Shown here piece by piece: positions 12,223 to 26,518 of a stretch of 64,000 bases of DNA. A program made the translations under genes and the position numbers. The stretch's first letter is position 1, and every line of letters begins with the position of its first letter. Below the pieces are notes generated by a model that worked only from the letters and a program-made list of their open reading frames with translations, did no database searches and was not told the origin of the DNA. Source of the DNA: Anarhynchus alexandrinus. Taxonomy: Eukaryota; Chordata; Aves; Charadriiformes; Charadriidae. The stretch lies in NCBI GenBank assembly GCA_008711295.1, contig VUYV01000020.1, forward strand, positions 4,524,200 through 4,588,199, written 5' to 3'.

Positions 12223-15200
12223 GAGCTTCTATATCTAGAACTAATGTATATAAACTCATCATCCACATGATTGTAATATATATTAACAAAATATAGGTAT
12301 TCTTGATACAAAGTTATTCTAGGAATAGTGAAATCCTCAAGAAGGATGAATTTATGTCACGCAACTGCAGTTAAAAAAAAAATATTTAAAACTGCCAATG
12401 AACAGTTTAAAGGCAAGCATCCCAGCTTAGTTTTCAAATATTTAAGAGTTTGAACAACCTCTTACATCAGTGTACAATGCAAAATATCAGCTTGTATATT
12501 AATAAACACCTTTCATCTTACATCTGCTTTTTATATGTACATTTCTATTTTTAGGATGGTTTCATTTTCACTACCTCCATAGGACAAAGCAACAGCTCTT
12601 TTGTCTACTGGTGTTTTGTTTTTTTAATTATTATTTAATTTTATTATCTGTTTAGACAGGCTTTTAGGTTAAAACTATAGAGTTGCATGAAGTTTAACTA
12701 CTACCATTTTTTCCAAACCAGTTTAGTCTATTTCATGCAAGAGAGCACAGGAGCTCTCAGTTCAACTTTAACTCATCATTTAATTGACAATAAATCAGCA
12801 CACTTCATCAAACACTACATACTGATATACAGTTAGCTTGTTACAACTTAAGAAGTTTGCAAGGATTTTCACTTGTTTAATGAAGAAAGATTTCAAAATT
12901 TTAAAAAGTCTATATTCAGTAACTGTGCCGTAACTTGACTCAGAGACCAGACTTTTAGAAGAACATCAAGCAGGCCAGAAGTCTGCCTGTCATTAGTTTT
13001 GCTGAGGACCCTCCACAGAAGGGGTAGTACACTTTGACTGAAGGTATGGACAGTCACTTGTTGACATCTTAAAGTTCTTGATAGGATACAAAGTTTTAAG
13101 AAAAAGTCGCCTCAGCTCCATAGCTCTTGTTTTATTTCCATGCTGTTAACCCTACCAGCCCGTTTCCCAGTTGTCCAGAGTTTTCCAGGAACAAGGCAGA
13201 CCAAGCTTGAATGTCTATCACAGAAAATAAATATAGAAACAGACTGATGATGTTGCTTTATTTATTTGGAAAATGAACCAAAAGAGAAAACATTACAGTG
13301 TGAGGAGAAGCTGCACTCTAAGACATAGCAGAAGGCTGATATGAAGGGAGAAACCATGCCCACTGATGCAATGTCCGTAAAGAGAAAAAAATGACAGCAA
13401 AGCAGTGAAGCAGCTCCATGGCCCAATAAGCAGAGGGCTGAAGGGGTCTCAACACGATGCTTCTTGTGACAGGGAGGTGAAGCGGATGCCAGTGCAGTGG
13501 CAATGCTGATGTGTGAGCTCCAGCCCAACGCCCCTCCCAGTACACACGCCAAGCTGGCTAGGGGAGCTCGGCCCCATGGCCCTTCTCTCCTGGGAAGGCA
13601 TCTGAGAGCAAGGAGCCTGCCTGACCTCCTTCCCTACCAGCCCCCAGAGCCAGGTTTGGGCCAGGAGGAGCAGCCTTCCCCACCAGCTGGCTGCCGAACA
13701 AAGTCTGCCCCCCACCTCACCACTGCTCATGTGGGGAGAGCGTGCGGAGGGTTAAGGCGCAGGGCAGAGGCGCAGCTGCAGCGCAGTGGGCAGATGAGGT
13801 CAGGCCACTGCACAAAGTGGCTATTGTGCGGCACACTGCGGCTGCAGGCTTCTGCTTGACCAAGTCCCACCTCCGTCCCACCGCGTGGCACAGGGCAGCC
13901 AGCCTGGGGGGCTGCAGGGGCAGGAAGCCCACAGGTGCTAGGCACAAGAGAGCAGGGAGACACACATGCAGGCAAACCAGCAGCAGCCTCATGCTACCGA
14001 CGAAGGAGGGGATGTCAGCAGGGCCCTTTTTTACAGCACAGGCTGAATTAAAGGAAAGGGATCGACTACCCCCAAAGGCAGCACTCCCACAAGCCAGGCA
14101 TGCTTGGGAGACCCAGCCAGAGCTCAGCAGCGAGGCTGAAGCTTTTGGTGCCTCCCTGACTCAACAGCTCCAGGCACCTCTGCACTAAAACACCACAGCC
14201 CAGTGCCCTCTCCTGTTGCAGATGTCTCCCACCCAGATGAGCAGTGCTGCATGCCCCTGTGGCAGGGCACGAGGGAGCTGGGCTGTGGCTCCTGTCCTTT
14301 CGCCAGCATGGTCATGGGTACTCTGCAGGGGCAAAGCCAGGTCTGCCCTCCTGATCCATTTAGGAGGATAACAAGTAAAAATCTTTTAAAGCTATTTTGT
14401 AGGCTGATTTTGAACTGGATTTTTAAATTCCTTGGCACTGAGCAGTTCTGCTAGGGCATGGGCATCACCTCGCAGCTCTGCAATACAAAAACTGTAAGGA
14501 AAAAAAAGAGTAGGTCGCAGGCTCTTCCTTACTGCTGTAAAGCTGAAGCAGCTCCAACTGACCTTACCCCCCAGCCAGGCTCAGGCTCTCAGGCACACAT
14601 GACTTTAATCAACAGGGAAACAAGGGGGCCAGGCCTTCCCAGCAATCACCTGAGGGTACTCTGCATTTGCATCACCCCTGCACAGCCCTCAGCCAGGGAT
14701 GCCCCTTGTCAGGAGAGCACCCACTGTCTGGGCCCAGGGGTGTGAGCTGCTATCCAGCACATCCACGTGCCAGACACAGACACAAGCTCCCTGCCCAGCC
14801 CTTGAAGCAGCACAGCACCAGGAGGGCTGTATTTCAGCCACAGCCTTAAATCACGATTATCATCTGTCACAGTCTGCAGACTGCTCCGGCAGAAGTTAAA
14901 CAGCCTCACAGCACTTTAAAACACAGGCTAAATTCAAGTGGTTTGGCCAACAGTCCTTTCCTACAAAAACAAACTCCAGCATCCAAAGACTGTAAGCTGT
15001 GGTGATACTGTGGAATATCCTGAAAAGCCTCTGAACTCTTTAGAAAGTTATTTCTATTTCATATTCAGTTGAATTGGTCATTAACACTTTCTTCCACATT
15101 TATCCTCAATCTGTCTGAAACCCCTTCAGAACATCAATAGATTTGGTCTCTCAACACTGTCATAAAGGGCCCCCATCTCTATCAGGCAGGGGAACTCCGG

Positions 15201-15411
15201 TTTTCCAGGCAGCATCTCTGCCAACAAGTGCCACGAATCCATGGCCTCCATATATTGCAAACACTGACCCCTTAGCACCACTGGACTGGGCAGCAGAGGA
15301 AATGCTGATTAGTAAGTGATCATTAAGAAAAAATTCAAATTAAAAGATTAAAAAACCCCAACAAGGCCTTACCAAAAAAAACCCAAACCAAAAAACCAAC
15401 CATCGCTGTAC

Positions 15412-15455
15412 TGCAGGGACTTGCCCAGGATCACACACTCAGCAAATGGTGGACC
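15412..15455 (-). repeat. Possible MIR-like remnant
   Basis: GCAGGGACTTGCCCAGGATC followed by ACACACTCAGCAAATGGTGG matches the reverse MIR core block around 'gacttgcccaaggtcacacagc'. Only about 40 bp are recognisable. Confidence 0.35.
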
Positions 15456-17277
15456 ATGAAAACCACAACAAAGTAACTTCTGTGGTCACCAAAATCCCCT
15501 CAGACACAGTGCCACTAGTCATCTCATTTTGTGCACTACCGGGAGGGGCTCAGCTGTAACTGCTGAAGAGAAATGGGTGTATTTGCCTATAGCAAATACA
15601 AAATGGCCCTGAACCACAGGTGAGTCTTCACTGGCAGAACAGCAACTCAATCCCACAAGTGATTGCTCTCTAAATAAGCAAAAGCCAGTTGCATCTCAAT
15701 GCAGAAAGATGCACAGGTGATCACCGCAGAGTGGCACCAAGCTGCAGTGCCTGGTTGATGTCTGCTACAGAAGAGTGTGAGCCAAAGCCTGGCCAGCAAG
15801 GTCTGCCACCTGGCAAAGCATCCAAATTCCCACCGCTCCCAAAGCCCAGAGAGCAGATAAAGTGATTCAAATTACAGGCTGCTTTTTGAAGTTCTCCCTG
15901 AATATCACACTAAAGTCACAGCTAATGAAAACACAGCTACCTACTTACACAGTTATGGTCTAAGCAAACAGACTCTCTGCCTGTCTGTAGGTGATTGGTT
16001 TTCCACTGCTCCTCTGCCACCTTTGTGGCATATGGTCTCCAGACATGCTCTGGATCCATACAGAAGCTCTGTCCCCCTAGGCACAGATGAAATGGACCAG
16101 ATTTGCCCTGGCACTTTTACCACCAGCCCTTTCATTTGAATTTGGGGATGGAGGAAATGAACACTCTGTATGGAGCATCTCTGGCTCAGCAGCCGCTTCC
16201 CCTGCTGGTCTGGCAGAGTCTCAGTCTGCTGATCTGCAGGGTACATCAGATGGTTCATCTATTCACTCCTCGCCAACCCTAAATCCCTCGCTGAGTTTTC
16301 TTTGAGGCCTGGAAAAAATGTAAAGCTCCATTTGTGCAGGAAACAGATCTGACTGAAAACTCCAGCACCTGTGGAGTAATATAAATATAAAGAAGGGGCA
16401 GGATTCATTAATTCCCTATCACTCATCTGTACATGCCAAAGTTACCGCAGTTCAAATGCTGGGCTTGCCCCTCCTGCTCACTAAAGCCTGGGAAGGGAGG
16501 AGGGGTGTGAAGGGACAGGGAGGTCTAGTTTCACAGCTGGCAGGCTTGGTAGCAGCTCCTGAGGAAAAGCTTACAAGGCTTTTAATTCAGGGTTGCCAAC
16601 GTGACTGTTTCCTCCCTTCGTTCCTGGCCTTGGTTCCAAAGCTGTCCACAGGGAACATCCAGTCTAGTCTAATGTATCATCTGATGTCTCTATAGTTTGT
16701 GTCACTTCTGCAGACCCAGCTTGTGACTGTTAACTGAAGCCTTGGCTTGGATGTGACTCCAAAGCCCTCCCTCCCCACGGACTTTTGCCATAGGCAGAGC
16801 TAGGGCAGAAGGCACGCTGCCTCCTGCGGCTTTATCCTGTTCCCCTCAGCTCTGCTGCTGCAGCACATGGGAGATGGCAGTGCTGGGGTCTTGAAACAAG
16901 CAGCCCCAGATGCTTCCACCACTTGCTGTTTGAATGCTGTCCCCAAGCACACCAAGAAGGGGTTAAGATATTAGCACAAGTCAGTCAATAAAGTAAAGTT
17001 TCCTCTAATCAGGGAGACAGAGAGGGGCTCTGAAAGTCACACAGCTGTATACTCTGGAAAAGAAAGAAAAAAATATTAAAATCAGTACAGAGTCTTGTCA
17101 GCTGTGACATTACAGGAACACAAAGAGGAAGAGAATCCACAGATGGCTGCTCCAAACCCAAAGGACACTGGCATTACCAGAGCGCATGCCAGATTACCTT
17201 TACACCATCCTCAGCTAACTGAAAAAACTACAAGACACTCTGAAGGCTCTGTGCAAGCCACAGGGCCTCATGCGAGG

Positions 17278-17535
17278 GCGAATGGCTTCAAACTGGAAGA
17301 AGGTAGATTTAGATTAGATATTAGGAAGAAATTTTTCACTTTGAGGGTGGTACAGCACTGAAACAGGTTGCCCAGAGAAGTTGTTGAAGTTCCATCCCTG
17401 GAGGTGTTCAAGGCCAGGCTGGATGGGTCTTTGAGCAATCTGATCTAGTGGGAGGTGTTCCTGCCCATGGCAGGTGCGTTGGAACTGTATGATCTTCAAG
17501 GTCCCTTCCAACCTAAACCACCCTATGATTCTATG
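17278..17535 (+). mobile_element. CR1 LINE 3' fragment, forward, in the 26-kb intron
   Basis: From GGCGAATGGCTTCAAACTGG to the tail CCCTATGATTCTATG the sequence follows the CR1 3' end closely. It includes the remnant of the polyprotein C-terminus ([13 protein letters not shown], then broken at a stop) and the GGAGGTGTTCAAGGCCAGGCTGGATGGG block. It is 5'-truncated, the usual state of avian CR1 copies. It lies antisense to the host gene. Confidence 0.92.
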
Positions 17536-20500
17536 CATACCAGCCAGAAAGTGAACAGCCTAGGCATCCAGGACACCACAGTTCCAGAAGAGACTGCATG
17601 TTCACACAGGTTTGCCCTGGCAGAGGAAAGGATAGCTGTACGTAAGGAAGGCAAAAGGGAAAAAAAGAAAAAGCTCAAAATTGTTTCAAGTCTAGATTTT
17701 TAAGCCAATTTAGTCATGGTTTTGAACCGACCTGAATGTTTTAGATATTCATATCAAGTATTTATGTTTAAAAGTATAAATTATTGGCCCCAAATGCCTG
17801 TTTGTCAGCCCCAAAACCTGCCCTAAACAGTATAGTTAGCTCAAGGGACTTTTCAGGAGGTATAACACCCACACTGTATCTATCTAATCCATCACAGAAA
17901 ATGTCCAATGGAGATCAATGGGTTTGTCTGGAGAGAACCTAGAATATCCACGTTTTCAGCAGATTCTTATCCAGAGGGTTGCTCTTAGTGGAGTTTCTCA
18001 AAAATAGGGCAACATGGGGTATGCTTATTGCACTAAATGAGGAAAGGATTTTTCAGTGGCATGGAACACAGGCATGGCCTGTTCTTCACAGTAGAAACCT
18101 CAAAAGGTGAATCTGAATCACCTTCCACCCTCTCTCCAGCTGAGTGCAAAGGACATTACTCCATGGGAACACTTGCGTTGGGTTTAGCTGGTGCTGCTGG
18201 GAGCACTTACAAAGGCAACTTTAAGCAGAAAACACATAAGGGCACATCTTCAGATGAGAACTTGAATTTATGGATAGTGGAGAAACTTTGAAAGAGCCAA
18301 ATGCAGGCTGAGTGCATGAACAGCTCTAGGAAGCCAAAACAAGCCTGTCTGAAACAAACAAGCAAACAAGTAAACATCCCAAGCCATGGGGCTTGCTCGG
18401 GCTCCACAGAGTCTGAACACAGGGTATAGACTCCCACTCCTTCTCCTCCCAAGACTCACATACACGTGTATGTGTCTTGTCTGCACAGCCCCACGGCATA
18501 TTTCAGCATCTTCTCCTTTCACATGACTAGGCCTATTTGTGAGATCCCATTTGTTTGCATGAGCACAAAATAATTTTACATAAACAAGTACTATATTAGA
18601 AATTACACGCCAGAAGATGATTAACAGACCAGAGAGACCATTTTTTGTCTTCAAATAGGCATCTGTGAAGTAGGAATAGTAGAACATTAATAACCACAGA
18701 GAGAAATGATGATGTAACCCAACTGTTCTAACATTCCCCACCCTACCACCTACTTGTCCCCCTGCATCCCCACCCCACTGAACCTCACATACACCTTAGT
18801 GACAAGGGAACATGCTGAAGTGGCTAGCTAGCTAATATGACAAAGGCTAATCCATTTATGCAGCACATAACTAACCATTGTGCTCAGAGAACGTTCTCCC
18901 ATGCCCACATGTAGCAGTGCCTGCCCACACCTGCCTCACAGCACAATGCTACACAGCGCATGGGGCCTGGGGTGGTGTTTGCAGGTTGAAGCTCAGAGTT
19001 TGTGATGGGGTTTGACCTACCAACTTTGAAAGGGCCAGCCTAGGCCTGTACCCATATTAAAAGCTTGCAAGGATTTCAGAGGAGCCAGACAACAGAACCC
19101 ACCTGGTGCTTTGTCCTTCCTCTTAAGTATACGGTCCCCTTCAGCGCTGGTGATCAGCACTCATGGATTCTGATACCCTGTTGCACCCCTTTTGTTCACA
19201 TCCTCATGGCTCAAGATGGCACAGAAGCTGGTCCAGGGAAGCTTCCCTGATGCAAGAAGCAATATAACCAATTCGGCAAACAGTGCTTTTCCCTGGACGC
19301 TTTAATGTGCTCAGCTTCAGCATCTCCACTTGTCCATGGGTGCCAGCACAGGATATACATCACTCCTGCCAACTTTTTGAACATCTCCTATGCGAGAGCA
19401 GTGATGTGCCAGCTCAGAGCCACAACCAGGCTACTGCCCTTCTAAACAGGTGTGAGCAGAGCACAGCAACCCTTAGAGCTGTGCCCAAAGAGCTAGTTGG
19501 AGAACTACTGACCACATGTATGCCACCCTGTGGTTTGCATCAAGATCCACTTCCCAAATAGTTGGATATAGACCTTCAACTCAATAGCCTGTAAGATCCA
19601 TATCAGAGCCTGCATAACACATGCCAGTGCTCATAACACACACATCAATTTTAACACACAAATCATTTCAGTGTTTCCTTTTTTCAGTTCAGGATTTTGG
19701 CCCATCTCATGCTTATGAAATGGTCATGTCCTAGGACCAGGAGGGCTCATTCACTCACCACACTGGAGAAGGGCAAAAGTTCAGATCATTTCATTAAAAG
19801 AAGAAAGAGCAGAGTACAAAGGCAGACCTGAATGTCTTAAGGCCAAGTTCATTAAGATCCCCTGTGCAGAGAAAAGTTGATAACAAAAGGAAAAATTTAT
19901 ACCACATTTATATGAATAGTTTTGAGGGTGTTTAAGTTATTTAGATGCTTGCATCTGGAAAGCAAATGAACCAGTGTCTCAACTCAGTAGAGTTTTATAA
20001 AGTGGACCAAGCAACATAGGCAGGTCTCAATTGCAGCAGTAGTTACTGCTGCTTTCTACTTCTAACCCTACCAGCAGCCACATCATGAGATAGCAATCTG
20101 ATTTTTTTCAGCTTCTTGTGGTTTACCGTTTCATTCATCTGTAGGGTCTTTCCACAGGCTGTTTAGCATAACTGCCCATAGTAAAAGAGTCTGCAAAATG
20201 CAGATGGGAAGAATTAGCACATCAAAAATGCCCTTCACACTTCTTGTAGCAGTCAGACTTGAACATTAGGTGCATGATGAAAGAAAACATGTAAGAATAC
20301 TACAAAAATGTCGTATCAGAAGCCTCTCTGACTTCTGACATTTTCCAAGAGCATCACTTCCACTGCCCGTAACTACACTCATTCCTCTTAACAACACTTG
20401 GAAACTAACAGAGCTGGCTGTGTTATTCAGAGGATGACAGGAAATTATATTAAGTTGAAAACAAGAGCTTGATTTGATAGCACACCAAATTCAGAATTAC

Positions 20501-23500
20501 AATGAAAATACACGTATCATGAACTCACTGTGCTATTTCAATCAGAGCTCTGAACAAAGCAGCACAGCTTAGGTTTCAAGACTTACACTAAGGTATGCTC
20601 AAATATAATCTTATCTAGCCAGGTACACTACGGTCTTGTGTGAGGCTTGTCTTTCCTGTGCATACAGAATACAAAAGCAGTAACACTTTCCTGAACAAAC
20701 CCAGGGCATTCCCTGACCTATGGCAATTTCCCCAGCTGCAAATAACATTGCCTGTAATGTAACAAGTTTACAGCAGTAAGAAAACCAAGCATCTGACTGG
20801 CTCCATTTTAAGGATATTTCTACCTATATTAAGAACTGCACAGATCCACTAGCTTTGCAATTTGAAGAATGATTTGTTAAACCATTCCTTGTTTCTTAAT
20901 TGCATTATGCCCACATACCATCACACCAGAGCCTATAGGAGTGTTTGATGAGCCTCTGAAGTGATATGCAAGATAGGGAGTTCCTAAAGTCTCCACAGGT
21001 AGGCAAAAGACTTATCCATGCTGTCAAAAATGAGCATACTTACAATGAAGATTGCAAAGTAATTTGCAAAGCGATTCAGGGTTTCATCTTTTGTACAACT
21101 GCTCAACCTATTTTTTCCATAATCAAACACATGAAGGTAAAATTATAGCTTGCAAAGATATGCCAGGATTTTAAAACACAAGTACATTTTTAGAATTAAA
21201 AATATAATTTGCCCTAGCATAGACATGACCACAGGCTTCTCATTTACATTAAGTTCCTAACACTCTAGAGGATCCTCAGTTTTGCAAACTCATTACTATG
21301 GAAATTGCTTTGCATGAGCAAGCAAAGTCCAACAGGAGACTGAAAAGATTATTTTCAATAAGGAAAATCAGCAAACTTAATAGGATTTCTCTTAAGTATC
21401 TTCATTTGTGCTTTTTTTTAATTTACCCACGGCCCCCGGGACACCTATGCTTTTGAAACCTTGAATTTAGAAAAAAAAAATGTAATTTTATCTTTTTGGC
21501 TTGGAGAGGGAGGGTTTATCTCTGACTTACTGGTCATCTTTTCATCAAAACCAATTGCAGCTCAACAAGAAATGTGTATCCAGGATCACAGCTCTGGAGA
21601 AGGGCAGGGAGTTCTAGAAGTGAATCTGCTCTGTTAACTCAGTCTGCATCTACATGAGAAGTAGATGCCTCTATTGAGTGCCTCCTCCTGTGAGATGAGC
21701 TGTGGACCAATGCCCAAAACTCCTATTGGCATCAACAGGCTGAACGAAAGCGTGAGCAGAGAGCCCAGCAGTGCGGTTCTCATGTAAGCCAACAACGGAC
21801 AGGCTATTCAGAGCTAAGGCAGAAAATCAGAGCTAAACCCCAGCCCACGCCAAGGACAGCTGTGTTGTTGACAGCCAGGCTGACTATTCTACCATGCCAA
21901 AGCTTGTCTCAAAAACAGTATTTCCTAGTGTTTACTCTAGTCACAGGCTTGGCCTTAAAAGCTCAGCCAGCTTCTGCTCATTGAACAGTAATGGCTGCTG
22001 CATTTTTCAAGTCTCAGACATGCTCTGGGACAAGCTGCTTGCTTTCGGTCTGCAGTGGCAAAGCTGGAGCACAAAGGCCCAGCATTAATAGTTAACCTGC
22101 GCCATCACATGACCACCCTGTTTCTGCTGTTTCCAAACCTGCACTACCGCTTCCCTCCCTTCTCACTCACAGGCACTGCCTCACAGGGAGACTGCAGGGT
22201 GCAAAGCACACCTGTGTCACCTCTCAAACACCAGTGCCAAGCTATGCTGGACGAGGAAGGTGTCCTACTTCAGAGATACAGGGCTATGCAGTGCCAGCAG
22301 GAAATACAGGGGAGAAACAAGCTCTTGCTTTCCATTCCTTGCTACCATCGCTTCTGTGTAGTGCTTTGAACAAGTCTCTCACCGTCTGATTTTTAAGTAG
22401 TAGCAGCCTCTTATCTTGTGGATGCTGATTCCTAAGAGACTGGTCACTTGTGTAAGTGCTTAAGCTGGGAATTCAACACTTAGTGGTGGTGGTAGGGTAG
22501 GAACAAAAGAAGACAGCCTAACCTACCTTTTCCGCTCATTTCAGTTTCTTAATCTATATAATGAAGTCAGAAAAGCAAGCACAAAATTGCCACTACCATC
22601 ATATGCTCTCTGGACTACGAGAAGCATAACCAGCTTGGTTCCAAATAGCCGTTTACCTTTTGCAGCCTCTTCAAGCTCACCTCACTGATCCTCCAAAAAG
22701 TAAATTGTAAGGCTTTCTCCTTTTCAGGGGTTGCTACCATAAGCAAAAGATGTAACTTATGCCTGAAGAGAGATCCATTCACCCACAGACCAAATACAAC
22801 ATGGGCAGTAACAGCATATGGTGAAGCCGCCTGCAAACTCCTTTTCTCCCCAGGCAAGGATGAGATATTTGTATCACATGCTGAGGGAGGAGTGGGAAGG
22901 GAGAGGTATCTGGCCAACTCAACAGCCACATTGGGACCCAACCCAGGCAGCCCTTCTAGTCCAGACACACCAAGGCTGGGGGCAGCGAGGACAATCTAGC
23001 CCTATTCCAGAGCAGAGCACTGTAGAGAAGGTCCTGACCTTCACTTCCAAGCAACATCTACTAACTGGTCTTGCTGGAAAGTATAAACAGGTTGCAGCAA
23101 AACTTCTTAATCTGCCAGGCCCTTGAGGCTACTTGGGCTGAATTCAGAGAGTGGGAAAGAGAACGTGCCAGCATTATCCTTCTGCACTGTACTGTGTCAA
23201 AGCAAGAAACAAAAAATCCTTTGGAAAACCTTCTTCAAAAAGGACCCACAACAGCCAACACACAATAGACAGAAGAGGGATATGCTGCAGGATGGCCACC
23301 CTTGGGTATCCAACCCAGTGCCCACTCTATGACTGCCATTCACCCCGCTTCAAATCACATTTTAACCAGCTGTGTTGTTGCTGCAGTTCAGATCTCTAGG
23401 TTTTGCTGACTGATGGTTTCTGTGGCCTGCTGGCAGCCCACCATAAGCCACTGCCAGTAGATATGGGAGACCGGGCTTTTCCTTCTGCTACTTCAGTAGG

Positions 23501-24724
23501 AATTAGTCTCTGTGGTGCTTTGAGAGAAAAATGCTAAAGAGGTCAAGACCTCAACCTTGTTCATTCATATGCAGAGATTCTGGCAGCATCTTTTTTTTTT
23601 TCTTTCAAAATTTGCTCATCCAGGCCTACCTACCCCTCAGAGTCACACGGAGAGTTCAAGCCTCACACAGTATCTCCAGCATCACTCAGGACTTCTCCCT
23701 AAGTCACATCCCAAGGACACATGCCAGTGGTGCCCATATGCCCATTTGATCTCCTTCTCTCTGGTCTGCAGCCAAAGAATCAGCTTTAGTCTAATACCTT
23801 CTACCCAGGCTTTAGAGCTTAGAGAAAAAAGACAGACAGCAGGGTTGGGAAGGTAGCCAGCAAGCCTGCCAATCTAAATGATAAGCCATTGGCTTTAACC
23901 TCGGGCTCATAATTTACTGCCACTGATGCCAGGTGCTATTATTGTCCCTTTGGGAATCTTAATACAACAAAATGACTCTCTAGTTCTTTCTCCACCCATT
24001 CTTACCCTTCCTATCCCACAGACCTCTCCTGCCTTCAACACATATTCTCCCAAACTTCAGCCACATCTAGTTTTCTTCCCTCATCTTTCTTTTCCTCAAG
24101 CAAGCTCTCTGGTGCACTCCAAACACCCTGACCAACCTAATCCCCAGTCTTTTTCATGATTCAAAGCAGCATCTCAAGGAACCAGGTTTCAGATGTTTCA
24201 GCAGATGTTCTGGTTACTGGCTCATGCTTGGAGACAGCCCAGATGGTACTTAGATCCCATGGTAGTCCAAATAGCTATATTCACCAACATGCAAGCTCCC
24301 AGGAAAAGATGGCAGAGTTATGTGGACAGATACCCAGGGAAAGAGAGATAGATAAATACTTCCAGACAGAAGCACTCATAGTGGCTCACTTGTCCATCTC
24401 CCCCTTGAACTGTTGCTCCTTTGCATGCATTACAAAACCAGATCAAAAATGCACTCAGGCAAAACAAGGAAGGAAGGGATTAAGGGAGAAGAGCAGAAGT
24501 GTTTAGCCCTAGGAATGGACAAGCCAACACACTCTGTGCCAGGGCTGATACAATGGTGGAAGAGGTCCAAGGAGAGATGAAAGTCAGCTTGCAGCACACC
24601 TGAGAGGCAAACATAGTATCAACAGATGTCATGGGGCAGGGCAGAATTGGAGTGGACTTGCACAGGAATTAATTCTGTATTTCCACAATGTACGGAAAAC
24701 ATAGATCCTCATAGGGAAGCTGTT

Positions 24725-25785
24725 GAGGTACAGGCTGGATGAGCAAACAGTGGCGTGAACTGAAATCTGAGTGAATGGCCAAACTCAGAGGGTTGTGATA
24801 AACAGCACAAAGTCTAGTTGGAGGCCTGCAATTAGTGATGTACCCCAGGGGTCAATATTGGATCCAGTCCTGTTCAACATCTTCATTAATTATCTGGATG
24901 ATGGGGCAGAGTGTACCCTCAGCAAGTTTGCTGATGACACAAATCTGGAAGGAGCGGCTGATAACACCAGAGGGTTGTGCTGCCATCCAGAGAGACCTTG
25001 ACAGGCTGGAGAAATGGGCTGACAGGAACGACAGGAAGTTCAACAAAAGGAAGTGCAAAGTCCTGCAGCTGGAAAGGAACAACCCCAAGCATAGGTACAT
25101 GCTAGGGGCCACCCAGCTGGAAAGCAATTCTGCTGAAAAAAGATCTGGAGGTCCTGGTGGACACTACATTGAACATAAGCCAGCAGCGTGCCCTTGCTGC
25201 AAACGAGAATGGTATTCTCAGCTGTATTAGGAGGAATATTGCCAGCTGGCTGAGGGAGGAGGGATCCTTCCCCTCTACTCTGTACTGGTGAGGCCACACC
25301 TGGAGTACTGTGTCCCGTTCTGGGGTCCCCAGTACAAAAGCAACAGGGAGGTACTGGAGAGGATCCAACAGAGGGCCACAGAGATGATTAAGGGACTGGA
25401 GCATCTCTCCTATGATGAGAGGCTGAGAGAGCTGGGACTGTTTAGCCTGGAGAAGAGAAAGCTCGAGGGGGATGTTATAATTTTGTACAAACATCTGAAG
25501 GGAGGATGGAGCCTGGTGCTTTTCAGTGGTGCCCAGTGCCAGGACCAGGGGCAATGGGCACAAACACAGGAGGATGTTCCCTCTGCACATCAGGAAACAC
25601 TTTTACTGTGAGGGTGAATGAACAAGTTGCCCAGGCAGGTTGTAGAGTCTCCATCCTTGGAAGCATTCAAAAGTTGTCTGGACATGGTCCTAGGCAACCA
25701 ATTCCAGGTGACTCTGCTTGAGCAGAGGGGTTGGACAAGATGACTTCCAGAGGTCACTTCCAACTTCAGCCATTCTGTGAGAACG
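24725..25785 (+). mobile_element. CR1 LINE, 3' kilobase with reverse transcriptase remnant
   Basis: A 1.06-kb CR1 piece starts within the reverse transcriptase region and ends CCATTCTGTGAG. The frame at 24,771-25,001 keeps the RT active-site motif in its CR1 form, FADD (SKFADDT), plus [18 protein letters not shown] upstream. Later frames (25,288-25,611) keep [16 protein letters not shown] and [20 protein letters not shown]. The frame is broken several times, and about 40 nt appear lost near 25,540. The copy is dead. Its 3' end differs from the TCTATGATTC-type copies, so it belongs to another CR1 subfamily. Confidence 0.93.
24771..25001 (+). pseudogene. CR1 ORF2 reverse transcriptase fragment
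   Basis: A 76-codon open piece matches the palm of the CR1 reverse transcriptase. A PQGS-type motif is near residues 25-28 and FADD near residues 53-56. It frameshifts out at the CR1 position where the consensus continues into [14 protein letters not shown], which is found in the adjacent frame at 24,835-25,230. It is non-functional as it stands. Confidence 0.85.
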
Positions 25786-26050
25786 CTGTAACCTCTGTCA
25801 TGTTGATTGATGCTGAAAGTTTAGGAATAGGACAAGACTATAGTAAGACTAGGCTCTTCAGGAAGGATAGGCAGGGAAAAGAGGAGTGAGTGTCACCCTC
25901 TATGTCAATGACCAGCTGGAATGCATGAAGCTTTGCCTGGGGATGGATGAGGAGCTGACCAAGAGCTTATGGGTCAGGATTAAAGGGAGGGCACGGACAA
26001 GCGATGTTACAGTGGGGGCCTGCTACAGGCCACCTGACCAGGAAGACTGA

Positions 26051-26518
26051 GTGGATGAGGCCCTCTATAGACAGATAGGACAAGCCTCACATTCACAAGC
26101 CCTAGTCCTCATGGGGGATCACCCCAATATCTGTTGGAGGGACAACATAGCAGGGCATAAGCAATCCAGGAGGTTCCTGGAATGCACTGATGACAACTTC
26201 TTTCTCCAAGTGACAAAGAAGCCAACAAGGAGAGGTGCTATGCTGGACCTTGTTCTCACTAACACGGAGGGGCTGGTGAGGAATGTGAAGCTCAAGGGCA
26301 GTCTTGGCTGCAGTGACCATAAGATGGTGGAGTTCAAGATCCTCAGGGCAGCAAGGAGGGCACACAGCAAGCTTACTACCCTGGACTTCAGGGGAGCAGA
26401 CTTTGGCCTCTTCAGGGATCTGCTTGGTAGAGTACTGTGGGATAAAGCCCTGGAGGGAAGAGGGGCCCAAGAAAGCTGGTTAATATTCAAGGATCACCTC
26501 CTCCAAGCTCAGGAGTGA
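26051..26518 (+). pseudogene. CR1 ORF2 endonuclease-domain fragment
   Basis: A 155-codon open frame reads as the C-terminal part of the CR1 AP-endonuclease and linker. LVLMGDHPNICWRD corresponds to the usual LMGDFNHPDICW, with about two residues lost. LDLVLTN and GCSDHKMVEFKI carry the conserved SDH histidine motif. The frame ends at the TGA after LLQAQE, where intact elements read on (LQAQERCIP). Preservation of the frame is decay-limited, not evidence of function. Confidence 0.88.
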
